Below, piece by piece: positions 22,899 through 31,493 of a stretch of DNA of 32,972 bases. Positions within the stretch are counted from its first letter, which is position 1, and each line of letters starts with the position of its first letter. The DNA is from Caldifarciminota bacterium UBA2202 (lineage in GTDB: Bacteria; Hydrothermota; 32-111): the NCBI GenBank assembly GCA_002327905.1, contig DCUY01000023.1, forward strand, positions 1 to 32,972, given 5' to 3'. A program made the translations under genes and the position numbers. The notes below the pieces were generated by a model that made no database searches, was not told where the DNA came from, and worked only from the letters and a program-made list of their open reading frames with translations.

Positions 22899-24575
22899 AT
22901 GTCTAAAAAAATATTGATAAGGGATTTGACTTTAAGAGACGGACAGCAGTCCCAGTTCGCAACAAGGATGAGCCAGAAGCAGGTTGACAAGGTTATCAAT
23001 CTGTTTAAGGACGCTCACTTTTACGCCATGGAAGTGTGGGGAGGCGCAGTCCCAGATTCCATCATGAGATATCTCAACGAAAATCCGTGGGACAGGCTTG
23101 AGATGATAAAATCAAGCATAGGCAGTTCTTCAAAACTGACCGCCCTCTCAAGAGGAAGAAATCTTTTCGGATACAATCCGTATCCTGACAGTGTCATAGG
23201 CGGTTTCTGCAAAAATGCAGTAAAGTCCGGTATTGATATTATGAGGGTCTTTGACGCCTTAAATGATATTGACAATTATAAAGCAACTGTGCGTTTTGTA
23301 AAAGAGGCCGGCGGAATGGTTGACGGAGCAGTATGTTTCACAACTGACCCGATTTTTTCAAACTCAGAAAAATGGAAATCATTGTTTTCTTCAAAGAAGC
23401 TTCCTCCCAAGATTTTTACGATAGACTATTTTATAAACAAGGCAAAGGAGCTTGAAGCGCTCGGCGTTGATATGGTCACAATAAAGGATATGGCGGGGCT
23501 CATTGACCCTGAGACCTCAAGAAATCTCATTAAGGGATTAAAAAAAGAGGTGAAGATACCTGTTGACCTGCACACGCACTGCACTCCGGGATACGGACTT
23601 GCTTCGGTTCTTATGGCAATGGTGAACGGAGCAGACATAGTCGATACTGCTATAATGAATTTTGCAGGCGGGCCCGCCGCTCCTGCTTTTGAATTAATTC
23701 AGATTTTCGCAAACAAACTCAAAATGGACACCGGAGTCAATCTTGATGCTGTTGTAAAGATCAATAATGAGCTTTATGACATCTGCAAAGAGCTTCAGCC
23801 CTTCAATAAATCTTATGTGCATCCCCGCAATTTTGACATAACGAAGGATAAACTGCCTGATGATATCGAGAGGATGTTTGACAATTGCATTGAATATGCC
23901 CTTAATGATAAAGTTGACAAACTCTTGGATGAGACTCACAAAATAGACAAGCATTTCAATTTCCCCGCTCCCGACGACATTGTAAAGACTGCGCAGATTC
24001 CTGGGGGAATGTACACAAACATGAAGACACAACTTGAACAGGCTAACATGTTCGACCAGATGGAGAGAGTCTTGAAGGCAGTGCCTCAGGTGCGTCTTGA
24101 CTCGGGGCTTCCGCCTTTGGTGACTCCGACAAGCCAGATAGTCGGAGTGCAGGCAGTCAACTGCATTATTGACGAGAAGAACGGGAAACCGTGGTACACA
24201 TCAAAATCAGCGCAGTTCGTAAATCTTGTGAAGGGTTCGTACGGACACACTCCGTATAAAATCGACCCTGAATTCAGGCAAAAAGTATCCGGTGTTTCCA
24301 ATGAGACGCCTTACGATGTTTCAAAATATGAAAAACAGGAGAATCCCATTCTTGAAGAATTCGGAGGAGTGAAGCTTGCAAAGAATGAGAAAGAGGAGCT
24401 TTTAATAGAACTCTTTCCTAATGTGGCGAATAATTTCCTTAAGAAGTTAAGAGAGAAGGAATACAATGCAAAACTTGAAGCCGACCCGAATTATGCAAAG
24501 AAGCTTAAAGAGAAGAATAAAGTAGATGACGGTGTTGATGACGACCTTTGGGACAACCTGTCAAACAATATTTAA
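22899..24575 (+). CDS. Pyruvate carboxylase subunit B / oxaloacetate decarboxylase alpha-type carboxyltransferase
   Basis: The protein has 558 residues from ATG 22899, which has an AGGAGG site; the upstream in-frame start falls inside the promoter. The carboxyltransferase barrel begins RDLTLRDGQQSQFATRM, with VWGGAVPDSIMRYL, MRVFDALND, the lysine that is carbamylated in the family (VTIKDMAG) and the metal ligands DLHTHCTPG. The conserved IPGGMYTNM follows near 390. The C-terminal 90 residues are Lys/Glu-rich and contain no biotin attachment site (no MKM), so a separate biotin carrier and a biotin carboxylase must act with it, presumably elsewhere in the genome. It links pyruvate and oxaloacetate. 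Confidence 0.93.
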   Translation: MSKKILIRDLTLRDGQQSQFATRMSQKQVDKVINLFKDAHFYAMEVWGGAVPDSIMRYLNENPWDRLEMIKSSIGSSSKLTALSRGRNLFGYNPYPDSVIGGFCKNAVKSGIDIMRVFDALNDIDNYKATVRFVKEAGGMVDGAVCFTTDPIFSNSEKWKSLFSSKKLPPKIFTIDYFINKAKELEALGVDMVTIKDMAGLIDPETSRNLIKGLKKEVKIPVDLHTHCTPGYGLASVLMAMVNGADIVDTAIMNFAGGPAAPAFELIQIFANKLKMDTGVNLDAVVKINNELYDICKELQPFNKSYVHPRNFDITKDKLPDDIERMFDNCIEYALNDKVDKLLDETHKIDKHFNFPAPDDIVKTAQIPGGMYTNMKTQLEQANMFDQMERVLKAVPQVRLDSGLPPLVTPTSQIVGVQAVNCIIDEKNGKPWYTSKSAQFVNLVKGSYGHTPYKIDPEFRQKVSGVSNETPYDVSKYEKQENPILEEFGGVKLAKNEKEELLIELFPNVANNFLKKLREKEYNAKLEADPNYAKKLKEKNKVDDGVDDDLWDNLSNNI

Positions 24576-24622
24576 TTGACATTATAAATTGAAATTGAAA
24601 AAATAAAAACGGGGGAATTTTT

Positions 24623-25750
24623 ATGCGTACAAGCCCATTTGTAAAGCTTGTCCACTTAATTCTCATTTTCTGCCTAAGCGAAACTTTTTTTGCGGATTCT
24701 TTATCGCTTAAGGATTGTCAGGCTGGGATTACCTCAGAAGACCAAAATCTTGAAAATATTATTTCTTTTTCTTTAAATGAAAGCAAAGATTCCACTTATG
24801 TCCAAATTCAGATGAAAAACGGGTTTTTAAAGGATTCCACTATTTCCTTAAAAAATAACACTCTTTGTTTTGATTTAAGTCATTTTATCGGAATTGAAAT
24901 GAAGAATGAAACATGCAGTTTTAATGTAATATTTTATGGATTGAAGAACATCTATTGCTGTATTGACAGTGTTCCTCTCAAAATAAATGAAGATTCATTC
25001 GCGGGCAATTTGCATCAAATGCTATCATCTGCTGGAATAATTCTTTCAAACGAGAAGATTATGATTTATAAGGATGATTATCACGAATACAGATCCTATA
25101 ATTCGAATTTTGAAAGCTCCTTTGTTAATAATATTTTTTGTTACGGTCTTGGGATTTATGATGACCAGATCTGTTATTCTGATATGATATATGAAGAGAA
25201 TATCAATGATGCAGAATATATTCAGATGATTGATTCTTTAACAAAGAGAAAAGATTCAAAATTTATGCTTGATGTTTTTAAAGGACATTTTTTAAGAAAG
25301 AGTGACCTTAAATCATTTTATGAAGAGACCGGAGAGTTTTATTATCTTATGCAGGATTATGAGAAATATACAAATAAACAAAATTTCAGCATCCCTTATA
25401 CTTTTTGTTTAATGATACCTCTTGGCATATTTTTTATGGGAGTTGACTGCGCTATAATATATCAATCTTATAAAATTGATGATATGGCAACAGGGATGTT
25501 TTTACTTCCGTTTTCTGTTATTATTGAGGGCGTATTAATGTTTGCAGCATACGGCATTCAATATTTTTTTAATAAGGGCGTTGGTTTCATTTTCCGGAAC
25601 AAAAAACGAAATTCCGAAGAGAGGCTGACATATATTAAGGAGACTATCCTCAACACTACCAAATCAATTGAAAAGGAAAGCGAAAGAAATCCGACATACA
25701 GAATGTTGAGACATCTTATGCTTGACAAACCTACTCCGGAATATAAATGA
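24623..25750 (+). CDS. Exported membrane protein of unknown function (375 aa)
   Basis: The protein has 375 residues. A signal peptide (FVKLVHLILIFCLSETFFADS) is followed by about 200 residues of soluble, Ser/Asn-rich sequence with several cysteines. Two membrane spans lie around 255-315 (PYTFCLMIPLGIFFMGVDCA; FLLPFSVIIEGVLMFAAYG), and a basic tail faces the cytoplasm. No known domain is recognised. The ATG is preceded by GGGGGAA. A TTGACA lies directly after the previous stop codon (about 24579), but the matching -10 is poor. The next gene overlaps by 4 bp (ATGA), so the two are co-translated and may act together at the envelope. Confidence 0.75.
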   Translation: MRTSPFVKLVHLILIFCLSETFFADSLSLKDCQAGITSEDQNLENIISFSLNESKDSTYVQIQMKNGFLKDSTISLKNNTLCFDLSHFIGIEMKNETCSFNVIFYGLKNIYCCIDSVPLKINEDSFAGNLHQMLSSAGIILSNEKIMIYKDDYHEYRSYNSNFESSFVNNIFCYGLGIYDDQICYSDMIYEENINDAEYIQMIDSLTKRKDSKFMLDVFKGHFLRKSDLKSFYEETGEFYYLMQDYEKYTNKQNFSIPYTFCLMIPLGIFFMGVDCAIIYQSYKIDDMATGMFLLPFSVIIEGVLMFAAYGIQYFFNKGVGFIFRNKKRNSEERLTYIKETILNTTKSIEKESERNPTYRMLRHLMLDKPTPEYK

Positions 25751-26184
25751 AGAAAACACTGATTTTTTTGCTTTTGTCTTTGTTTTTTATTTTTTCTCAA
25801 TCCTATTGTCTTTTTGATTCAAATGAAATAGCCGATGAGGCAAGATTTTCATCATTTAAGGACAGCAACCCTCTTTTGCTTACGTCTTTATATACAGCAA
25901 GCTTGATTGCTCTTACTTTTCCATCATTTTATACGGCCAGTCTTTTTCAAGCTGCAAACGAGTTTGGAGTTTATGCCATTTTTGCCGGTTCTTTTATTTT
26001 ACTGACTTCACCTTGGATTCTAATGCGGACTCCGTCAATACAAAAACCGGATTTAATGATGAATGACGATGAACTTAAATTGTTCTGGAAATATTATAAA
26101 GATTTTGTTTATTTTAACCGAATTATTTCCATACTTATCCCTGTTTCGGCAATTGCCTTATTATCTGTAACTCCGTTCTTTTGA
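25747..26184 (+). CDS. Small exported membrane protein (145 aa)
   Basis: The protein has 145 residues: a signal peptide (MKKTLIFLLLSLFFIFSQSYC), then LLLTSLYTASLIALTFPSFY, YAIFAGSFILLTSPWILM and a terminal span (ISILIPVSAIALLSV). The loop before the last span contains FWKYYKDFVYFNR. The layout resembles the 192-residue protein at 1473-2051 but similarity is too weak to call them homologous. It overlaps the previous gene by 4 bp and converges on the metal permease gene, whose stop codon lies 20 bp beyond. Confidence 0.7.
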   Translation: MKKTLIFLLLSLFFIFSQSYCLFDSNEIADEARFSSFKDSNPLLLTSLYTASLIALTFPSFYTASLFQAANEFGVYAIFAGSFILLTSPWILMRTPSIQKPDLMMNDDELKLFWKYYKDFVYFNRIISILIPVSAIALLSVTPFF

Positions 26185-26203
26185 AGAGATTTGTTATTTG
26201 AAT

Positions 26204-27433
26204 TTAAGCAGTATAACCTGCTTTGCGGATTGCACCAAGAATATCTTCCCTTTTATATTTTCCTTTAACTGTCAATTCCTTTTTCTTAACATCCACAAGA
26301 GCGTCTTTTACGCCCTCGACTTTTTTCACTGCCTCTTCAATCGTCTTTGCGCAGTGAGAACAGGTAATGTCGGAAATATAAAACTTTTCTCCGTCCATTT
26401 TATCTCTCCTTTTTAAATATGGCCTTATTATAAGAGCAAGAAGCGCTATTGCGGAAATCAGTTTAAGATAATTCGGGAAAATCGCAGAATGCGAATGCGC
26501 TCTTGAAAAATCAAATCCGTAATGAGATGCAATCATATCAAACAAAAATGCGAAGAAGACCGATACAATGATTATTGTAATCAGATAGATTATGACTGTC
26601 TTCTTTCCCATTCTTCCTGCAATGAATGCTATTGTTGCGGTGTTTGTCGCCGGACCCGCTATTAAAAATATCAAAGCCGCTCCCGGACTCATGCCCTTCA
26701 TTACAAGAGATGCGGCTATTGGAATTGACCCTGTGGCGCACACATACATCGGAATTCCTATAAGAAGCATTGCAATGTATGATACGAATTTGTTTGACAG
26801 GTAATCTGCTATGAAATTCTGCGGAACAGCAAATGAAATCACTGCTCCAAGAAGAAGCCCAACCATTATCCATTTTCCCGTTGATTCCACAAGTTCGAAA
26901 AATGCGTATTTCAAAGCCATAATTGTCTTCTCCCTAAAACTCTTGTGCTCTGCAATATCCGCTTCGCACATATGAGGAGATTCGGGAGGTTTTTCGCTCT
27001 TGTCATTTTTTGTAAATATTGAGACTAGATTTCCGGAGAGGACTCCCCCGACGAATGAAGCGACGGGTCTGAATATTGCAAAGATCGGACCTAAAAGAGA
27101 GTATGTTGCAAGAATAGAATCAACTCCGGATGTTGGGGTGGAGACTAAAAACGAAATAACCGATGAATTGCTTGCTCCGCTCTTTTTTAAATGCTCTGAT
27201 ACGGGAATAACTCCGCACGAGCATATCGGAAGCGGAACTCCGAATGCGGATGCTTTCACAGTGTCCCAGAATCCGCCGTTTGAAAGATGTTTTGCTATAT
27301 ATTCCGAAGAGATGAACAGTTTAAGAATTCCAGCAACAAAAAAGCCGAAGAGAAGATATATTGACATCTCCAGAAGAAGAGACACTCCCGGAAGATTTTC
27401 TATATAATGATAAAAACTATCAAAAGATTCCAT
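26204..27433 (-). CDS. Metal-efflux permease with C-terminal HMA domain (SO_0444/ArsP-like)
   Basis: The protein has 409 residues from ATG 27433 (MESFDSFYHYIENLPGVSLL). The first 330 residues form an eight- to ten-span permease of the DUF318/YraQ group, with paired motifs FGVPLPICSCGVIPVSEHLK plus FLVSTPTSGVDSIL and VCATGSIPIAASLVMKGMSP plus FLIAGPATNT. The last 65 residues are a heavy-metal-associated domain with the CxxC metal site (ISDITCSHCAKTIEEAVKKV). Known relatives export Cu/Zn or organoarsenicals; the fused HMA domain favours soft-metal handling. The longer reading from 27481 is unlikely: it would begin within a divergent promoter and has no ribosome binding site. Confidence 0.87.
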   Translation of the reverse strand: MESFDSFYHYIENLPGVSLLLEMSIYLLFGFFVAGILKLFISSEYIAKHLSNGGFWDTVKASAFGVPLPICSCGVIPVSEHLKKSGASNSSVISFLVSTPTSGVDSILATYSLLGPIFAIFRPVASFVGGVLSGNLVSIFTKNDKSEKPPESPHMCEADIAEHKSFREKTIMALKYAFFELVESTGKWIMVGLLLGAVISFAVPQNFIADYLSNKFVSYIAMLLIGIPMYVCATGSIPIAASLVMKGMSPGAALIFLIAGPATNTATIAFIAGRMGKKTVIIYLITIIIVSVFFAFLFDMIASHYGFDFSRAHSHSAIFPNYLKLISAIALLALIIRPYLKRRDKMDGEKFYISDITCSHCAKTIEEAVKKVEGVKDALVDVKKKELTVKGKYKREDILGAIRKAGYTA

Positions 27434-27439
27434 ATCTGT

Positions 27440-27467
27440 AATATAATCGGATTTTCCTGATGTGCAA
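27440..27467 (-). promoter_or_regulatory. Promoter with leaderless geometry, metal permease
   Basis: TTGCAC (27462-27467), 16-bp spacer, TATATT (27440-27445), then 6 nt to the ATG at 27433. No ribosome binding site lies in those 6 nt. Confidence 0.6.
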
Positions 27468-27482
27468 TGGAGATGTATCATA

Positions 27483-27511
27483 TTGACAAAGAGATACGCA
27501 TCTTATAATAT
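27483..27511 (+). promoter_or_regulatory. Promoter of the LiaF-like/Eis-like operon
   Basis: TTGACA (27483-27488), 17-bp spacer, TAATAT (27506-27511), then an AAAAGGAG site and the ATG at 27538. It is divergent from, and only 16 bp away from, the permease promoter. Confidence 0.8.
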
Positions 27512-27537
27512 AAAAAGAAAATATAAAAGGAGAAAAT

Positions 27538-28059
27538 ATGTGCAATAAATTTCGTTCATCTGTTTTTTGGGGAACTTTGCTTCTTGTTATAGGAGCTCTT
27601 ATTCTGATTTCAACATATTTTCATATCTCAATACCGATATTCAAAACTCTTGTTGCTTTGTTATTAATTTACTTGGGCATAAGGATTTTCACAGGATCCC
27701 TTTTCAAAAAACGCTCCAACACGATAATGTTCGGAGAATCAAAATTAAATGCTATGCCCTCGCAAAGAGATTATAATATAATATTCTCATCAGGAGAGGT
27801 TGACTTGTCGAATACTGAATTTGAGCCGGGAAAGAAGATTGAAATCAATGTAATATTCGGAGACGGAAAAGTATATCTTTCGAAAGACAAAAAATATATT
27901 ATACACATGAATTCAGTATTCGGGCAGGGGCGTTCTCCGAACGGATCAACTGTCAATTTTGGTTCAAACACATTCTCCTCCGAGAGCGCATCTTCGGAGA
28001 CTGCTGTCATAATTGAGGCAAATGTTGTGTTCGGAAACATGGAGATAACTTATAAATAA
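27538..28059 (+). CDS. LiaF-like membrane protein
   Basis: The protein has 173 residues. Two adjacent membrane helices (FWGTLLLVIGALILISTYF; FKTLVALLLIYLGIRIFTG) match the LiaF transmembrane (DUF5668) unit. The C-terminal half is a beta-helix-like domain with repeating strands (YNIIFSSGEVDLSN, IEINVIFGDGKVYLS, VIIEANVVFGNMEITYK), as in cell-wall-active-antibiotic response proteins. In Firmicutes LiaF restrains a LiaSR two-component system; no kinase or regulator is adjacent here, so the role is open. The stop codon overlaps the next start (TAATG). Confidence 0.85.
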   Translation: MCNKFRSSVFWGTLLLVIGALILISTYFHISIPIFKTLVALLLIYLGIRIFTGSLFKKRSNTIMFGESKLNAMPSQRDYNIIFSSGEVDLSNTEFEPGKKIEINVIFGDGKVYLSKDKKYIIHMNSVFGQGRSPNGSTVNFGSNTFSSESASSETAVIIEANVVFGNMEITYK

Positions 28060-29342
28060 TGAAAAAAGTAATCAGAAAACTTGAGCAAAAAGAGATAAAA
28101 CTCTTCACTGAGATTGTCTCTACTGCATATCCGGGAATAAAGCTGACAACAAAGCAAGAGAAAGACTCGTTCATAAAAAGAATCGGGAAAATACTCAAAG
28201 AAAGTAAAAATGTTCAGTGCTTCGGAATATTCGATGACAAGGAATTAATAGGCGGAGCCCTTTATTACAAATTCAGGATGAATAACAGAGGCGAGATAAT
28301 TGACATGGCAGGAATAGGCCTCGTGGCAATATCCCTTCTGCACAAAAAAGAACATGCGGCAAAAGATCTTTTAAGTCATTTTCTTAATCACTTCAAGGAT
28401 AAAAAATTCCGGATTGCATCGCTTTATGCATTCAATCCTGAATTTTACAGAAAAATGGGATTCTGCTTCGGCACAAGGTTTTACAGATATCAAATAAAGC
28501 CTGCTTCTTTTACAGATTACTCTATGAAAAGCCATCTTCGATATGCAACCTTTGAGGATGTTCGGAAAATACATGAATGCTATGAAGAGTTTCACAGAAA
28601 CAACCACGGAACATGTTCCAAGCATAAAAAATCATTTGAGGCGTCATTCAAAAGCGGAGAGATAAAATACCTCGTTTATGAAGAAAATGCAAAGATAAAG
28701 GCATACATGATATTTTCTCAGAAAGATATAAGTAAAGAGAATTTTCTCAGACAGGTTCTTGAAATACAGAGACTTATTATAAATGAACCAAGAGCATATA
28801 AGGAATTTTCGACATTTCTTCATTCGCAGAAGGATCAAGTTGACAGAATAATAATCGACTCGCATGATTTTGATTTCATACATCTTCTAAATGACCCGAG
28901 AGACGCCTCGGAAAACATACTCCCTGTTGTGGCGCACCAGTTCGCAACAGACAATACTGCAATGATGTACAGAATACTTGAGCCGAAGATGTTCATTGAA
29001 GATATTTTGAAAATTAAAAAACCGGAAGGCAGATTTGATTTCACTTTGAAAATAAAAGACACTTTTATTAAGAAAAACAACATATCCCTGAATATTCATA
29101 TTTCAAAAAATAAATCTGTTGTTTCTATGGGTAAATTGTCTGATTTTGTAATTGGAATTGACATACTGAATCTTGCTTCATGGCTTATGGGGGTGATTGA
29201 TTTGAGAAAGCTGTATTCATACGGACTCATTGAGTTGGATTCCAAAGAAAAACGAAAGACCAAAGAGATAGAATCTATGCTTGCCGATATTCAAAAAACA
29301 ATCGGATTCGACATTCATCCTATTTGTTTAACGCCATTTTAA
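28059..29342 (+). CDS. Eis-like GNAT acetyltransferase with SCP2-type C-terminal domain
   Basis: The protein has 427 residues with the three-part layout of Eis/enhanced-intracellular-survival acetyltransferases: a GNAT domain (about 1-150), a second degenerate GNAT-like region, and a sterol-carrier-like C-terminal domain (from about 320). The strand MAGIGLVAISLLHKKEHAAKDLLSHF takes the acetyl-CoA binding position, although the usual R-x-x-G-x-G/A loop reads HKKEHA. FNPEFYRKMGFCFGTRFYRY is the typical 'YxxxGF' element. The end carries GKLSDFVIGIDILNLASWLMG and a terminal carboxylate, which in Eis enters the active site. Known Eis proteins acetylate aminoglycosides or protein amines; the substrate here is unknown. 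Confidence 0.85.
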   Translation: MKKVIRKLEQKEIKLFTEIVSTAYPGIKLTTKQEKDSFIKRIGKILKESKNVQCFGIFDDKELIGGALYYKFRMNNRGEIIDMAGIGLVAISLLHKKEHAAKDLLSHFLNHFKDKKFRIASLYAFNPEFYRKMGFCFGTRFYRYQIKPASFTDYSMKSHLRYATFEDVRKIHECYEEFHRNNHGTCSKHKKSFEASFKSGEIKYLVYEENAKIKAYMIFSQKDISKENFLRQVLEIQRLIINEPRAYKEFSTFLHSQKDQVDRIIIDSHDFDFIHLLNDPRDASENILPVVAHQFATDNTAMMYRILEPKMFIEDILKIKKPEGRFDFTLKIKDTFIKKNNISLNIHISKNKSVVSMGKLSDFVIGIDILNLASWLMGVIDLRKLYSYGLIELDSKEKRKTKEIESMLADIQKTIGFDIHPICLTPF

Positions 29343-29449
29343 TTGGATATATTTTAGTATATATTGCAGAACAATCTTTGAATCTTAAAAAAATACCCGC
29401 AATTTATCAAACGACACAGGTAATGGGTTAAAGATGAAATGCATATGTC

Positions 29450-29479
29450 GTAGGGGCGCATCTATGTGTCCGTCCGCCA
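29450..29479. repeat. Degenerate palindromic repeat (GTAGGGGCGCA type)
   Basis: GTAGGGGCG...CGTCCGCC forms an imperfect inverted repeat (29450-29479). It resembles short interspersed palindromes seen in many environmental genomes; only one copy is visible here. The first 100 bp after the Eis-like gene (29343-29449) hold nothing I can name. Confidence 0.4.
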
Positions 29480-29530
29480 GAATCAAAAATCAAATACGGT
29501 ATTGTGTTAATTGAATGTATTTATTATTGC

Positions 29531-29660
29531 TCACGGCACACGGCTCACGGTGCGTCTTCGCATGGTGGCGCTTCGCCTTCAACTCTCAACCATTAACTAT
29601 AAACTATTAACTCTTTGATTTTGTTTTACCCACAGCTCAAGGCGTCTTTGTCACCAGCGC
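29531..29660. repeat. Degenerate word-repeat block F
   Basis: The block contains GGCACAC/GGCTCAC 7-bp words (29535-29549), five words of the AACCATT/AACTATT type (29581-29615), then isolated CAGCTCA and CCAGCGC words. The word families are the same as in blocks A to D, 25 kb away. Confidence 0.75.
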
Positions 29661-29670
29661 ACTAATTTCG

Positions 29671-29715
29671 TCCGTCATTCCGAAGTCCGCAGTAGTTACT
29701 TCTATCCTGAAGAAT
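29671..29715. repeat. Interspersed repeat of the GTCATTCCGAAG...GAAGAATCT type
   Basis: The sequence begins TCCGTCATTCCGAAGTCC and ends CCTGAAGAATCTATC. It resembles a MITE-like family common in environmental bacterial genomes. The last ten bases of the window (32963-32972) begin another copy of the same TGTCATTCC start. It lies right beside a truncated gene fragment. Confidence 0.5.
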
Positions 29716-29748
29716 CTATCAATGAAAAGTACAAAGTATACTCTGTCC

Positions 29749-29877
29749 CTATATAACAAATATTTCTTTATTATACGCGCCATAAAGATTTCCGTCTATT
29801 GTTCCTGCTTTTATTTGATTTTGAATTCCAAAAATTGTTGTTATTCCTAAAAAGATTTTTAATAAATTATTCTTCAT
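29749..29877 (-). pseudogene. Fragment of a secreted-protein gene (42 aa)
   Basis: An ORF from ATG 29877 reads as a signal peptide (MKNNLLKIFLGITTIFGIQ, then NQIKAG) followed by only 17 residues (TIDGNLYGAYNKEIFVI) and a stop. About 35 bp further on lies the GTCATTCCGAAG-type repeat. A signal peptide with almost no mature protein, next to an interspersed repeat, suggests the 5' end of a gene truncated by insertion or recombination. No ribosome binding site is visible. A genuine 17-residue secreted peptide is the alternative. Confidence 0.45.
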
Positions 29878-29895
29878 GTTTTTTTTAATCACAAA

Positions 29896-29940
29896 TTATT
29901 TATAAACCTTTTGTTTTTCACAGGTAAGTTCTTCAATCAT
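29896..29940 (-). CDS. Mini-ORF overlapping the fic stop codon (14 aa)
   Basis: A GGAGGAAATA site precedes an ATG at 29940 that overlaps the last codons of fic (8 bp). The ORF reads MIEELTCEKQKVYK and stops. The translation signal is as strong as any in the window, but the product is very short, so this may be a chance site or the residue of a coupled downstream gene. Confidence 0.3.
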   Translation of the reverse strand: MIEELTCEKQKVYK

Positions 29941-31462
29941 TATTTCCTCCTTCTGTCATATAATCTTTTTTTATTAATGTTTCCATTTTCCTTATTTCCG
30001 AAGAACTCAGGAAGCCAAAATACTCTTTTCGTTTTTTATCTGAAATTCTTCCATTGTTCTGAGAACAAAATCTTAGAAATAAATCTATCTTCCTGTCAGG
30101 CATATCGATTATCTCCTTAAGATTTCTTTTTGTTCTATCATATCTTTCAAGATATTCCAACTCTTTGATGAGTTCATTTTCTATTGTGTCATCTACGAAT
30201 TGATAAAGAGATTCGACCTGTTTTGTCATATCTATGAACTTATACCATTTTATCGTATCTCCCTTGACAGTCATCTCTCCATCTTCTCTTACTATATAAT
30301 TAAGATGAGTAACAACCTGCTTTGAAAATGCCTCAAGCGAATTATTATACTCCTGTTCGTTGTTTAACATTACTGCAGAGACTGGAAAGACAAGTCCTTT
30401 GGGAACAAATTCCCTCATTGATAGAATATTGTGAATCAAAAATCGGTGAATTCTCCCATTCCCATCTTCAAATGGATGAAGAAATACAAATCCATAACCC
30501 GTTACTGCCGCCTGCACTACAGGCGGTGTAGCATCAGTTGACATCTGCCTATTCGCTTTTATCAGCCCATTCATCAATTCCTTTATATCTGATGGCTTTG
30601 GACATACAAAGTGGATTCTTTCCTTACCTATAAAAGTCGTCTCTCCAACATAATTTTGCACTTTTCTATAATCTCTTGCCGCAAATCTCTTGTCAACTAT
30701 CATGTTTTGCGCTTCTATCAGCTTGTTTTTTTCACAATAATCATCTTTCTCCGCCTCTTTAAGCATTTCCACAAACCTTTCCGTTCTTGTCGCATCCGCT
30801 TTTATTCGCTCCAGTTCAAATGATGATTTCGTCTCTTTTGAATAAAGGTAACTCACTGCTCTCTTCAACAATCCGGCGCTGTATTTAGCCACTCTTTTTT
30901 TACATTGCTGAGACAGTTTTTTATCTTCTTTCTCTTTTATAATGTCTGTGCGCCTGACAATCGGACAAAAAGCATCATTCCCAAGCATATTATAATACAA
31001 CCTCTGCCTTTTCACTTTTGAAGAAACGCCCGTATAATACTTCTCGGGCTCCAGAAGATATTCGTAATTCCCTTGGCTCAAATCATCTATTGGCAATCTC
31101 CGCTTCGTCATGAACTCATACAAAAACCATATCCTTCGCGCATATTTACTATTCGGTTTTGATTTTATATAGTTTGTTATTTCAACCTCTTTCACTTTTT
31201 CAAAAAGCTCACTGATTATCAATAAGTTTAATCCGTCATACTTAAGGGCAAATTCAAGCTGTTCCCCAAAACTGTCAAGCGGCTTATATCTCTTAGTAAA
31301 TGTCTCCTCAACCACCCCTTTATTTTCCTCTCTTCTATGTATTCCGCTATTTGCTATTTTTGATTTGTGCCAATTTTCATATATATGTAAGTCATACCTC
31401 TGTAATAATGCAGAATAACCGACTAAAACACTTTGTTTCTTTTTCTCTTTTCTATTAGGAAT
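29933..31462 (-). CDS. Fic family protein (AMP-transferase type), probable non-canonical ATT start
   Basis: The Fic motif HPFEDGNGRIHR is intact, so the protein should transfer a nucleotide, usually AMP, to a hydroxyl of a target protein. A possible inhibitory helix reads SSFELER (S-x-x-x-E), residues 164-170 of the reading from GTG 31315. That GTG gives 460 residues but has no good ribosome binding site. The frame stays open upstream to 31487, and the upstream codons read as typical Fic N-terminal sequence (VLVGYSALLQRYDLHIYEN). There is no ATG, GTG or TTG in that stretch, but an AGGAGG site lies 5 nt before an ATT at 31462, giving 509 residues. Promoter position agrees with the longer form. 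Whether it is a stand-alone regulator or a toxin is unknown. Confidence 0.8.
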   Translation of the reverse strand: MPNRKEKKKQSVLVGYSALLQRYDLHIYENWHKSKIANSGIHRREENKGVVEETFTKRYKPLDSFGEQLEFALKYDGLNLLIISELFEKVKEVEITNYIKSKPNSKYARRIWFLYEFMTKRRLPIDDLSQGNYEYLLEPEKYYTGVSSKVKRQRLYYNMLGNDAFCPIVRRTDIIKEKEDKKLSQQCKKRVAKYSAGLLKRAVSYLYSKETKSSFELERIKADATRTERFVEMLKEAEKDDYCEKNKLIEAQNMIVDKRFAARDYRKVQNYVGETTFIGKERIHFVCPKPSDIKELMNGLIKANRQMSTDATPPVVQAAVTGYGFVFLHPFEDGNGRIHRFLIHNILSMREFVPKGLVFPVSAVMLNNEQEYNNSLEAFSKQVVTHLNYIVREDGEMTVKGDTIKWYKFIDMTKQVESLYQFVDDTIENELIKELEYLERYDRTKRNLKEIIDMPDRKIDLFLRFCSQNNGRISDKKRKEYFGFLSSSEIRKMETLIKKDYMTEGGNND

Positions 31463-31493
31463 AACATCCTCCTGATAAAAGACTTACCGAATG

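Noticed and set aside
26204..26227. Hairpin AAGCAG/CTGCTT overlapping the permease stop as a terminator
   Set aside because: The stem is only 6 bp and no T-run follows on either strand.
27434..27481. N-terminal 16-residue extension of the metal permease
   Set aside because: It would start inside the divergent promoter and has no ribosome binding site; the first hydrophobic segment fits the start at 27433.
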